This document shows, piece after piece, positions 1 through 6,447 of a stretch of 10,613 nucleotides of DNA. Where the stretch lies: positions 1 to 10,613 of the forward strand of contig JADDPR010000005.1 in assembly GCA_016781775.1 (NCBI GenBank), in the 5' to 3' direction. Position numbers and translations under genes: made by a program. Under the pieces are notes generated by a model. The model made no database searches and was not told the DNA's origin. It saw only the letters and a list, made by a program, of their open reading frames with translations. Positions within the stretch are counted from its first letter, which is position 1; each line of letters begins with the position of its first letter. Source of the DNA: Rubrobacter sp. (GTDB lineage Bacteria > Actinomycetota > Rubrobacteria > Rubrobacterales > Rubrobacteraceae).

Positions 1-124
1 CCACGGCCTCAGGCGCGGCGGCAAGCGGGCGGTGCGCGAGTACAACACCGGCGCGTTCGGGGCCACGGCCTCAGGCGCGGCGGCAAGCGGGCGGTGCGCG
101 AGTACAACACCGGCGCGTTCGGGG
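1..124. repeat. Perfect 62-bp direct tandem duplication
   Basis: Bases 1-62 are repeated exactly at 63-124, and the match continues two bases further before diverging at base 127. The unit is not a multiple of three, so it shifts the reading frame that ends at 282. The duplication lies at the very edge of the window, so it may be a contig-end assembly artefact, or a real recent duplication that disrupts the gene. The sequence alone cannot decide between these. Confidence 0.9.
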
Positions 125-282
125 CCGGCGCCCTGACCTTCCTCGGGAGCAAGGCCAAGCCCGTGCTCGCGCCACTCGCGTTGCGCGCCGAGCCGCTGCC
201 CGCGGGGGCTCGACTCGCCCTGCTACTGGGGGGCCTGGCTTCCGCCGCGCTCGTCGCGAGCCTCTCCCGCAGCCGCGGTTAG
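1..282 (+). CDS. 3' end of an unidentified small membrane-protein gene (partial)
   Basis: A reading frame open from the window edge ends at TAG 280-282. Its most credible part begins at about base 64 and reads HGLRRGGKRAVREYNTG, then an Ala/Leu-rich region with two likely membrane stretches (GAGALTFLG and ARLALLLGGLASAALV), and ends in a basic tail SLSRSRG. The same HGLRRGGKRAVREYNTG peptide is encoded in copy 1 of the 62-bp duplication, but there it lies in a different frame. So either the gene upstream is frameshifted, or one copy is an assembly artefact. I do not recognise the family. An internal GTG at 94 gives a 62-residue product, but no ribosome binding site supports it. The codon choice is typical of the neighbouring genes. 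Confidence 0.45.
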   Translation, partial: PRPQARRQAGGARVQHRRVRGHGLRRGGKRAVREYNTGAFGAGALTFLGSKAKPVLAPLALRAEPLPAGARLALLLGGLASAALVASLSRSRG

Positions 283-394
283 GGTTTTCCCGGTGAACCT
301 CCAGCGTCCGGACCATTGCCCCCCGACGGCCTCCGGGTGTCGCTACGGCCCTTGCGGAAAAGGCCGGCGCGTTTCTTACGGTTTGGAGGTCTAG

Positions 395-820
395 GTGGGT
401 CTGCTGCTCAAATTACTTTCCACGGCCGCCGCGGGCGCCCTGGACGTGTGGGTTGGGATCTTTACCGGCGTGGCCCTGGGGCTCCACCCCGTGTTGAGCG
501 GCATCGTCAGCATAGTCAGCGCCCTCGTCGGGGTGACGCTCGTGGTCCTGGGGGGTGAGCGGTTGCAGGGACGGATATACCGCAGCCGCAGGCTCGCCAG
601 ACGCCGCGAGCGCATAGAGCGCGTCTGGAAGCGCTATGGAATACCGGGCGTGGCCCTGCAAGCCCCGCTGCTCACGGGACCGATCGTCGCGACGATCCTG
701 GCCCTGGGGCTCGGCGCTCCTCCACGCCCCCTCCTGGGCTGGATGATCGCGAGCATCGTGCTGTGGGGGGCGGTCCTCACCGGGGCTGCGGCCCTTGGCA
801 TCTCCCTGTTCTTCGGCTAG
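395..820 (+). CDS. Small integral membrane protein, putative small multidrug export family
   Basis: A 141-residue membrane protein. The GTG start at 395 is supported by GGAGG at 385-389, five bases upstream. Hydrophobic segments lie at about residues 12-33, 36-53, 84-108 and 112-140. Between the second and third is a strongly basic stretch (about 56-80, with RSRRLARRRER) that should face the cytoplasm. The sequence after the basic loop, YGIPGVALQAPLLTGPIVA, with its Gly/Pro-rich half-membrane segment, resembles the small multidrug export protein family (PF06695) and more distantly the DedA fold. This is a fold-level resemblance judged from memory. Transport of drugs is not demonstrated for most members, so the substrate is unknown. 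It lies 112 bases after the upstream gene. Its TAG stop shares bases with the stop of the convergent RraA gene, so no terminator separates them. Confidence 0.6.
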   Translation: MGLLLKLLSTAAAGALDVWVGIFTGVALGLHPVLSGIVSIVSALVGVTLVVLGGERLQGRIYRSRRLARRRERIERVWKRYGIPGVALQAPLLTGPIVATILALGLGAPPRPLLGWMIASIVLWGAVLTGAAALGISLFFG

Positions 821-1313
821 GCGTGCCGTAGGTCGCGGTCCGCGATTACGATGCCGTCCTCGTCCGAGTAGAGGTACTCGCCGGGGGACACCTCGACCCT
901 CGCGAAGCTGACCGGTGCGTCGCGCTCGCCGGCACCCTCCTTGGCGCTCTTTCTCGGCGAGGTGTTCAGGGCCTTCACCCCAACGGGGACAGAGGATATT
1001 TCGGCGGAATCGCGGATGCAGCCATGGACGACGATGCCCGCCCAGCCGTTCTCGTGGGCGAGCGCGGCGAGGTTGCCTCCCACCAGGGCGCACCTCGTCG
1101 AGCCCCCCCGTCCACGACCAGCACCCGCCCCCGTCCGTCCTCCTCGAGCGCCTCGCGCACGAGCACGTTGTCCTCGAAGACCCGGACGGTCGAGACGGGC
1201 CCGGAGAACGACGAGGCCCCGCCGTAGTTCCGGAACACCGGTTCGGCCACCCGCACGCCCTCACCAAACTCGTCGCACAGGTCCGCCGTCGCGAAGCCCC
1301 TCGTCTCCTCCAT
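817..1313 (-). pseudogene. rraA: RraA-family protein (HMG/CHA aldolase-type), broken by a one-base frameshift
   Basis: Two overlapping minus-strand frames join into one RraA-like protein of about 165 residues, close to the roughly 161 of E. coli RraA. The first frame starts at ATG 1313 and gives MEETRGFATADLCDEFGEG through RVLVVDGG (residues 1-70). The second gives STRCALVGGNLAALAHENG, VVHGCIRDSAEI and EYLYSDEDGIVIADRD to TAG at 817-819. The break is at a run of seven G (C7 at 1103-1109 on the plus strand); an eighth G restores the family pattern VVDGGGSTRCALVGGN. The repaired protein carries the G-X20-R-D-X2-E pattern associated with divalent-metal HMG/CHA aldolases and oxaloacetate decarboxylases. 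RraA itself inhibits RNase E in E. coli, but most relatives are probably aldolases. The ATG directly abuts the stop of the nmo gene. A sequencing error, a true pseudogene or -1 slippage are all possible. Confidence 0.85.
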
Positions 1314-2402
1314 CTATTCCCCCGATCCTTTCTCTTCGTCGTCCCGCCGCAAGCCGGGTCTCACCAACCCCGACGCGACGGCCACCGTCCTCTCGACAAC
1401 CTCGGCCGCAGGCACCGGCCGGGCGAGGCGCGGGGCCTGCCCGGACCACAGCGACATAAACTCCGTGCGGTCCGCCTTCGCCGCCGCGGCCCGGATGTCG
1501 CGGGTGTGGGCGTTCTGCACGGGATAGCCCGCGACGTCCGCCCCCTCCATCTCCTCGGTGAAGCGGTTCTTTAGGCCCCGGGCGGCCTTGCCGGAGAAGG
1601 CGCGGGTGACGGTCGTCTCTTCCTCCGTCGCCCCGAGGACGGCTCGCTTGTACCCTTCGTGCGCCCCGCTCTCCGGGCAGGCGAGAAAGGCCGTCCCCAT
1701 CTGCACCCCGTCGGCCCCGAGCGCGAGCGCCGCCGCGAGTCCCCGCCCGTCCATGATCCCACCGGCCGCCAGCACCGGGATGCCCACGGCATTCGCGACC
1801 TGCGGCACGAGCGCCATCGTCCCGACGAGCCCCTCCTCGTGCGGACCGAGGAAGGTGCCCCTGTGCCCGCCGGCCTCCGACCCTTGCGCGGTGACCGCGT
1901 CGATCCCGGCCTCCTCTACCGCCACCGCCTCCCGCACGGTCGTCGCCGTCCCGACGGTCACCACCCCGGCCCCCCGCAACGCGTTGAGGTGTTCCTCCTC
2001 CGGCACCCCGAAGGTGAAGCTGAAGACGGGCACCCTCTCCTGCAGTACGACCGCGAGCTGGTCCTCGAAGGACTGGGCGTAGGAGAGCTCCCCCGGTGCT
2101 TCTATCCCCAACTCCTCGCGGTAGGCGGCGAGCGAGGCCCCGATCTCCTCCGGGTCGTACAGGGAAGGGTCGAACGGCTCCGGAACGAACAAGTTCACGG
2201 CGAAGGGCTTCTGCGTGAGCGCGCGGATCTCCGCGACGGCCGTCCCGATCGCCCCCGGCGTCATGTAAGCGGCCCCCAGAGTACCCAACCCCCCGGCCTC
2301 CGAGACCGCCGCGACGAGCCTGGGCGTCGTCGGCCCGCCCGCCATCCCGGCCTGAACGACCGGGTGCTCGATCCCCAGCAACCGCGTGATCCTCGTCTCC
2401 AA
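1314..2402 (-). CDS. Nitronate monooxygenase-family flavoprotein (2-nitropropane dioxygenase type)
   Basis: A 362-residue FMN-dependent TIM-barrel enzyme that would oxidise alkyl nitronates to carbonyl compounds and nitrite. Family marks are PVVQAGMAGG near the N terminus (residues 14-23), AQGSEAGGHRG (172-182) with the expected catalytic base His180, and the FMN phosphate-binding part PVLAAGGIMDGRGLAAAL (209-226) followed by GADGVQMGTAFLACPES. The TTG start at 2402 is chosen because AGGAGG (plus-strand 2408-2413) lies five bases upstream and the protein opens with the usual METRITRLLGIEHPVVQAGM. The tail beyond about residue 350 is short, charged and probably disordered. The family also contains FabK-type enoyl-ACP reductases. 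The AGGHRG motif and lone context favour the nitronate monooxygenase assignment, but the true substrate is unknown. It is the first gene of an operon with rraA (TAG directly followed by ATG), divergent from nadA. Confidence 0.85.
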   Translation of the reverse strand: METRITRLLGIEHPVVQAGMAGGPTTPRLVAAVSEAGGLGTLGAAYMTPGAIGTAVAEIRALTQKPFAVNLFVPEPFDPSLYDPEEIGASLAAYREELGIEAPGELSYAQSFEDQLAVVLQERVPVFSFTFGVPEEEHLNALRGAGVVTVGTATTVREAVAVEEAGIDAVTAQGSEAGGHRGTFLGPHEEGLVGTMALVPQVANAVGIPVLAAGGIMDGRGLAAALALGADGVQMGTAFLACPESGAHEGYKRAVLGATEEETTVTRAFSGKAARGLKNRFTEEMEGADVAGYPVQNAHTRDIRAAAAKADRTEFMSLWSGQAPRLARPVPAAEVVERTVAVASGLVRPGLRRDDEEKGSGE

Positions 2403-2511
2403 ACCGGCCTCCTGCTAAAACTTCGCTCGACCCGCATTCTAGACAACGACCCGTAGGACGACCTGACCCCGCCTCAGAAGCGAACCCCACGCCTCCACCG
2501 CTTGCGGCCCT

Positions 2512-2539
2512 TTGTCGCCCGTGTGATACTGCATGTAGT
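2512..2539 (+). promoter_or_regulatory. Possible promoter for the NAD operon
   Basis: TTGTCG at 2512-2517 and TGTAGT at 2534-2539 are separated by 16 bases, each matching the sigma-70 consensus at four of six positions. Transcription would start around 2546, placing the 2543-2570 inverted repeat over the start site, a classic repressor position. The match is weak and other pairings are possible. Confidence 0.25.
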
Positions 2540-2551
2540 GTATTGTTACAA
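2523..2551 (-). promoter_or_regulatory. Possible promoter for the nmo-rraA operon
   Basis: On the minus strand TTGTAA (plus 2546-2551) is followed after 17 bases by TATCAC (plus 2523-2528), a reasonable sigma-70-type pair. The -35 element lies inside the left arm of the inverted repeat at 2543-2570. A protein bound there could therefore affect both divergent operons. This is inference from spacing only. Confidence 0.3.
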
Positions 2552-2570
2552 GCGGCCTAGCTTGCAACAA
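2543..2570. promoter_or_regulatory. Inverted repeat, candidate operator between nmo and nadA
   Basis: The left arm TTGTTACAAGC (2543-2553) and right arm GCTTGCAACAA (2560-2570) are complementary at 10 of 11 positions around the six-base spacer GGCCTA. The dyad lies 45 bases before the nadA start and 141 bases from the nmo start. Related half-sequences recur nearby: CAAGCGGCC at 2549-2557 and 2581-2589, and TTACAAG at 2546-2552 and 2599-2605. Known regulators of nadA operons (NrtR, NiaR, NadQ families) bind dyads of about this size, but I cannot match this sequence to any of their published motifs. An RNA hairpin in the leader is an alternative reading. Confidence 0.55.
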
Positions 2571-2614
2571 ATTCGTGTAGCAAGCGGCCCGGCGGCCGTT
2601 ACAAGGAGGTCATA

Positions 2615-3565
2615 GTGGAGCTTTTGAGGGTCGAAACGGACCACGCCGCGGAGATCGAGCGGTTGAGGGAGGAGTTGAACGCGGTAATTCTGGCGCATTA
2701 TTACCAGGAGCCCGAGATCCAGGACGTCGCCGATTTCATCGGGGATTCGTTGGGGTTGGCGCGGCAGGCGCAGGGGACGCAAGCGGACGTGATCGTCTTC
2801 TGCGGCGTCCACTTTATGGCGGAGACGGCCAAGATCCTGAACCCAGCGAAGACCGTCGTCCTGCCCGACCTCGACGCCGGTTGCTCCCTCGCCGACAGCT
2901 GCCCGCCGGAGGACTTCCGCAGGTTCATAAAGGAGCGCCCGGGGCACGCCGTCGTCTCTTACGTGAACACCTCGGCCGAGGTCAAGGCGCTCTCGGACGT
3001 CATCTGCACCTCCAGCAACGCCGAGAAAGTCATCGCGAGCATCCCCGAGGAGACGCCCATCATCTTCGGCCCGGACAAGCACCTCGGGCGCTACCTCGTG
3101 GAGAAGACCGGACGCGACATGGTCCTGTGGCCGGGGACGTGCATGGTGCACGTGATGTTCAGCGAGAGGAAGATCCGGCAGCTCAAGGTCCGCTACCCCG
3201 ACGCCGAAGTCCTCGCCCACCCCGAGTGCGAGGAGCGGGTCCTCCGCGTCGCCGACCACGTGGGGAGCACGACGGCGCTTCTGGACAGGGCGGTGGCGAG
3301 CCCCGCGAAGAGGTTCATCGTGGCGACGGAGCCCGGTATCATCCACGGGATGAAGAAGGCCGCCCCCGGGAAGGAGTTCATGCGTGCGCCCGGCAAGGGC
3401 CCGGAGGGGGCGTGCGAGGCGTGCAGCGAGTGCCCCCACATGCGCCGCAACACCCTCGCGAAGCTCCGCGATTGCATGGAGAACCTCTCGCCCGAGATAA
3501 CGCTCGACGAGGGGCTACGGGTCCGGGCCCTCCTGCCCATCGAGCGGATGCTGGAGATCCGCTGA
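2615..3565 (+). CDS. nadA: Quinolinate synthase NadA
   Basis: Condenses iminoaspartate with dihydroxyacetone phosphate to quinolinate, the second step of de novo NAD synthesis, using an oxygen-sensitive [4Fe-4S] cluster in the cytoplasm. The 316-residue product begins at GTG 2615 with AAGGAGG five bases upstream. The conserved AHYYQEPEIQDVADFIGDS (residues 27-45) and CGVHFMAETAKILNP follow. The three expected cluster ligands are visible: Cys90 in DAGCSLAD, Cys176 in WPGTCMVH and Cys273 in the CEACSECPHM motif (267-276). The last has the C-x2-C-x2-C form seen in E. coli, where the third Cys is the ligand. The length is intermediate between the short Thermotoga type and longer Bacillus or E. 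coli forms. It is the first gene of the operon. Its TGA overlaps the ATG of nadC by one base, implying translational coupling. All catalytic features appear intact. Confidence 0.98.
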   Translation: MELLRVETDHAAEIERLREELNAVILAHYYQEPEIQDVADFIGDSLGLARQAQGTQADVIVFCGVHFMAETAKILNPAKTVVLPDLDAGCSLADSCPPEDFRRFIKERPGHAVVSYVNTSAEVKALSDVICTSSNAEKVIASIPEETPIIFGPDKHLGRYLVEKTGRDMVLWPGTCMVHVMFSERKIRQLKVRYPDAEVLAHPECEERVLRVADHVGSTTALLDRAVASPAKRFIVATEPGIIHGMKKAAPGKEFMRAPGKGPEGACEACSECPHMRRNTLAKLRDCMENLSPEITLDEGLRVRALLPIERMLEIR

Positions 3566-4455
3566 TGGAGGCCATGGATCTTCTGAAGAACGAAAAGGTT
3601 CTCCCCGTGCCACCCGCCGCGCTCCTCGCGCTCGCGCGGGCCGCCCTCGCCGAGGACGTAGGCCGGGGCGACGTCACCTCCCTCGTAACCGTTCCCCCGG
3701 AAGCCCGCGCCCGCGCCCGCTTCGTCGCCCGCGAGGGGCTCGTCGTCTCCGGCCTCGGGGCGGCCCTCGCCGTCTTCCACGAGGCGAGCGCAGGGGAGGC
3801 GCGGTTCTCGGCGCTCGTCGAGGAGGGCGAGAGGGTCGAGGCCGGAGCCACGCTCGCCGCGGTCGAAGGGGGGGCGCGGGACGTCCTGGCCGCCGAAAGA
3901 GTAGCGCTCAACCTCGTCATGCGCCTCTCGGGGGTGGCCACCCTCACGAGCCGCTACGTCGAGGCCGTCCGTGGGACGGGGGCCAGGATCACGGACACCC
4001 GCAAGACCACCCCCGGCCTGCGACTCCTCGAAAAAACCGCCGTGCGCGCCGGCGGCGGAACAAACCACCGCTCCGGCCTCGACGACGGCATCCTTATAAA
4101 AGACAACCACCTCGCGCTCGCCGGCGGCGTAGCGGAGGCCGTGCGCCGGGCGCGGGAGGGGGCGCCGCACCTTCTCAAGGTCGAGGTGGAGGTCGAGAGC
4201 CTCGGGGAGCTCGGGGAGGCGCTCGGCGCCGGGGCCGACGTCGTCCTCCTCGACAACATGACCCCCGACGAGGTCCGAACCTGCGTCGAGTTCGTGCGCA
4301 AGGAGAGCCCGGGCACCGTCGTCGAGGTCTCCGGCGGGGTCAACCTTTCGACCGTGCGGGCCCTCGCGGAGGCGGGGGCGGACCTTATCTCCGTCGGCGC
4401 CCTGACCCACTCCGCCCACTCCGCCGACGTTTCCCTGGAAGTGGAGTCGTGCTAG
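3565..4455 (+). CDS. nadC: Nicotinate-nucleotide pyrophosphorylase (carboxylating) NadC
   Basis: Converts quinolinate and phosphoribosyl pyrophosphate to nicotinate mononucleotide, CO2 and pyrophosphate, the third step of de novo NAD synthesis. The 296-residue product has the family signatures: AEDVGRGDVTS (29-39), ERVALNLVMRLSGVATLT (111-128), DTRKTTPGLR (144-153), EKTAVRAGGGTNHRSGLDD (156-174), ILIKDNHL (176-183), KVEVEVES (205-212), LLDNM (228-232), EVSGGVNL (254-261) and ISVGALTHSA (275-284). These cover the substrate-binding Arg, Lys and His residues and the closing barrel strands. ATG 3565 is preferred because GGAG at 3553-3556 lies eight bases upstream and it overlaps the nadA stop (TGATG). 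A second ATG at 3574 has its Shine-Dalgarno-like GGAGG too close. The gene end overlaps nadB by seven bases. Confidence 0.97.
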   Translation: MEAMDLLKNEKVLPVPPAALLALARAALAEDVGRGDVTSLVTVPPEARARARFVAREGLVVSGLGAALAVFHEASAGEARFSALVEEGERVEAGATLAAVEGGARDVLAAERVALNLVMRLSGVATLTSRYVEAVRGTGARITDTRKTTPGLRLLEKTAVRAGGGTNHRSGLDDGILIKDNHLALAGGVAEAVRRAREGAPHLLKVEVEVESLGELGEALGAGADVVLLDNMTPDEVRTCVEFVRKESPGTVVEVSGGVNLSTVRALAEAGADLISVGALTHSAHSADVSLEVESC

Positions 4456-5954
4456 GGACGACCGACGTAATAGTCATCGGAGGCGGCATCGCCGGTGGTT
4501 CCGCGGCGCTCGCTGCCGCCAGAAGGGGCGCGCGGGTCACCCTGCTCACCGGCACCCCCGACCCCGAAGAGACGGCCACCCGCTACGCGCAGGGCGGCAT
4601 CATCCACACCGGTCCCGACGACTCGCCCGAACTTCTCGTCAGCGACGTCCTGGCCGCCGGAGGCGGCGACCCCGCCGCGGCCCGGCTCCTCGCCTCCGAG
4701 GGGCCACCGCTCGTGCGCCGGCTCCTCATAGAAGACCTGCAGGTCCCCTTCGACCGCGAGGAGGGCGGCTTCGAGGGGCTCCACCTCACGCACGAGGGCG
4801 CCCACTCCGTCCACCGCATAATCCACCACCGGGACACGACGGGCCGGGAGGTGCAGCGCGCCCTCACCCGCGCGCTCCGCGCCGAGGAGCGCATAACCAT
4901 CCTCCCCGCGACCGCGGCCCTCGAGCTCGTCGTCTCCCACGGCCGGTGCGTCGGGGTCCACGCCGCGCGGGACGGGGAGGTCGTCACCCTGCTCGGGCGC
5001 GGGGTCGTGCTCGCTACGGGGGGGCTCGGTGCCCTCTACGAGCACACCACCAACCCTTCCCATGCCACAGGCGACGGCTACGCTCTCGCCCTCCGGGCCG
5101 GCGCGACCCTGCGGGACCTTCATTACGTACAGTTTCACCCGACCGCCCTCTACGCGCCTGGCACCGCCGGCGACCGCTCCCTTGTCTCCGAGGCTGTGCG
5201 CGGCGAGGGCGGGGTGCTCGTCGGTTCCGACGGCGAGGAGTTCGTGGACCATCCTTTAGGATCCCTCGCCCCCAGGGACGTGGTGGCGCGCGCCATCCGC
5301 GCGACCATGGACCGCACCGGGTCGCCCTGCGCCTACGTGGATACCTCCCACCGCCCCGAAACCTGGATCCGCGAGAGGTTCCCCGCCATCCACGCCCGCT
5401 GCCTCCAATCCGGCATCGACATGGCCCGCGAGCCCATCCCCGTCGTCCCCGCGGCCCACTACTCCTGCGGCGGCGTCGCGACGGACCTGTCGGGCCGCAC
5501 GAGCCTCAAGGGCCTGTGGGCCGCGGGCGAGGTCGCGAGCACCGGCCTCCACGGCTCCAACCGCCTCGCCTCGACCTCCCTCCTGGAGGGCCTCATCTTC
5601 GGCTGGCGTGCCGGCGAGGACGTCGCTCGTCCATCCCCCGTCCCCGACGACGTCGCAGGCACGATACCGTGCATCCCCGCCGACGCCCCGGATGAAGCCT
5701 GGAGCAGGCTCCGGCGCGTCATGTGGGAGCACGCCGGCCTCGTCCGTGACGCCGGCGGGCTGCGGATCGGGCTCGCGAAGGTCGAGGGGCTCGCGGAGGA
5801 GCACGGCGGCACCTCCCTCGTCGGACCCCTCGCCGTCGCCCGCACGGTTCTGGAGGGAGCCCTGGCCGAACACGAGAGCCGGGGCTGTCACCACCGGTCG
5901 GACACGCAAGCCGGGGAAGAGAACCCCACAGAAGCCCGTATGCCGGGAGCTTGA
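4449..5954 (+). CDS. nadB: L-aspartate oxidase NadB
   Basis: A flavoprotein that oxidises L-aspartate to iminoaspartate, the first step of de novo NAD synthesis. The 501-residue product opens with the FAD-binding motif VIVIGGGIAGGSAALAAARR (7-26) and RYAQGGI (45-51). It continues with HRIIHHRDTTGREV (122-135), VVLATGGLGALYEHTTNP (186-203), YVQFHPTAL (226-234), the catalytic-region APRDVVARAI (274-283), PAAHYSCGGVATD (334-346) and GEVASTGLHGSNRLASTSLL (360-379), all typical of the succinate dehydrogenase/fumarate reductase flavoprotein family. ESRGCHHRSD near the C terminus is also usual for NadB. GTG 4449 is chosen because it begins the Rossmann strand properly and overlaps the end of nadC by seven bases. 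A GGAAG at 4437-4441 lies seven bases upstream. The C-terminal helical domain looks slightly short but complete. Confidence 0.97.
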   Translation: MLGTTDVIVIGGGIAGGSAALAAARRGARVTLLTGTPDPEETATRYAQGGIIHTGPDDSPELLVSDVLAAGGGDPAAARLLASEGPPLVRRLLIEDLQVPFDREEGGFEGLHLTHEGAHSVHRIIHHRDTTGREVQRALTRALRAEERITILPATAALELVVSHGRCVGVHAARDGEVVTLLGRGVVLATGGLGALYEHTTNPSHATGDGYALALRAGATLRDLHYVQFHPTALYAPGTAGDRSLVSEAVRGEGGVLVGSDGEEFVDHPLGSLAPRDVVARAIRATMDRTGSPCAYVDTSHRPETWIRERFPAIHARCLQSGIDMAREPIPVVPAAHYSCGGVATDLSGRTSLKGLWAAGEVASTGLHGSNRLASTSLLEGLIFGWRAGEDVARPSPVPDDVAGTIPCIPADAPDEAWSRLRRVMWEHAGLVRDAGGLRIGLAKVEGLAEEHGGTSLVGPLAVARTVLEGALAEHESRGCHHRSDTQAGEENPTEARMPGA

Positions 5955-5994
5955 GACCCTGGGGGAGAAAGACCGAATGGACGGGGAGGAGTCC

Positions 5995-6447
5995 ATGGAC
6001 CTTGGAGAGATAGAGGCGAGCTATTACCTCGGGGATCTTGACCCCGAGGAGATGCCCGGGATCGCCCTGCGGGCCCTCGGGGCCGGGTATCGCGGTCCCG
6101 CCCTCCTGGAACTCGCGCGGATGAGTAATCCCACGGTTGCGAACGTGGGGGACCTGTTCGAGCACGCGTTGGGGGAGATGGGACGGCCGCCTCTCCCCAA
6201 GGATGAAGCCGGACTGCGCGTAGCCAGAAACATCGCTCGAAAGATAGTCTCCGGTAAGGTGCGTCCCTACGAGGGGGCGCAGCTGATATGGACGAAGGTG
6301 TGGAACAGATGCGGAAGACCGGAGAGGCTAACCCCCTTCGTCGGCCTCGCCTCCCTGTACGAGGCCGACCCCGAACGCCGCCCGCTCCACCTCAAGGAGA
6401 TCATGGCGCGGGCGGAGGAGTTGGCAGCCGAACGGGAGGATTTATGA
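5995..6447 (+). CDS. Uncharacterised 150-aa protein embedded in the NAD operon
   Basis: I do not recognise a named function. ATG 5995 is preferred because GGAGG (5985-5989) sits five bases upstream. An in-frame ATG at 5977 with a GGGGGAG about ten bases before it is the alternative and would add six residues. The protein is soluble and mainly helical, with no signal peptide or membrane segment. Its N-terminal half (1-65) contains DLDPEEMPGIALRALGAGY and ALLELARMSNPTVANVGDLF. Its second half holds ARNIARKIVSGKVRPYEGAQ (77-96), LIWTKVW, LTPFVGLASLYEADPERR (112-129) and a charged helix to the end. The IVSG-PYEGA-IW-FVGLAS pattern is, from memory, like that of other uncharacterised actinobacterial proteins. 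It has a single cysteine (Cys106), so it is unlikely to carry a cluster by itself. It starts 40 bases after nadB and its TGA overlaps the nifS ATG, so co-expression with the desulfurase is likely. A role in NadA cluster assembly is a guess from position. Confidence 0.85.
   Translation: MDLGEIEASYYLGDLDPEEMPGIALRALGAGYRGPALLELARMSNPTVANVGDLFEHALGEMGRPPLPKDEAGLRVARNIARKIVSGKVRPYEGAQLIWTKVWNRCGRPERLTPFVGLASLYEADPERRPLHLKEIMARAEELAAEREDL

Noticed and set aside
1261..2490. Long minus-strand frame (409 codons) overlapping the nmo gene
   Set aside because: It is a shadow of the nmo gene in another frame, with Arg/Gly-rich low-complexity translation and no domain. The nmo frame has clear family motifs.
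3193..4419. Long minus-strand frame (408 codons) opposite nadA and nadC
   Set aside because: Antisense shadow of two clearly intact NAD genes, with no ribosome binding site or motif.
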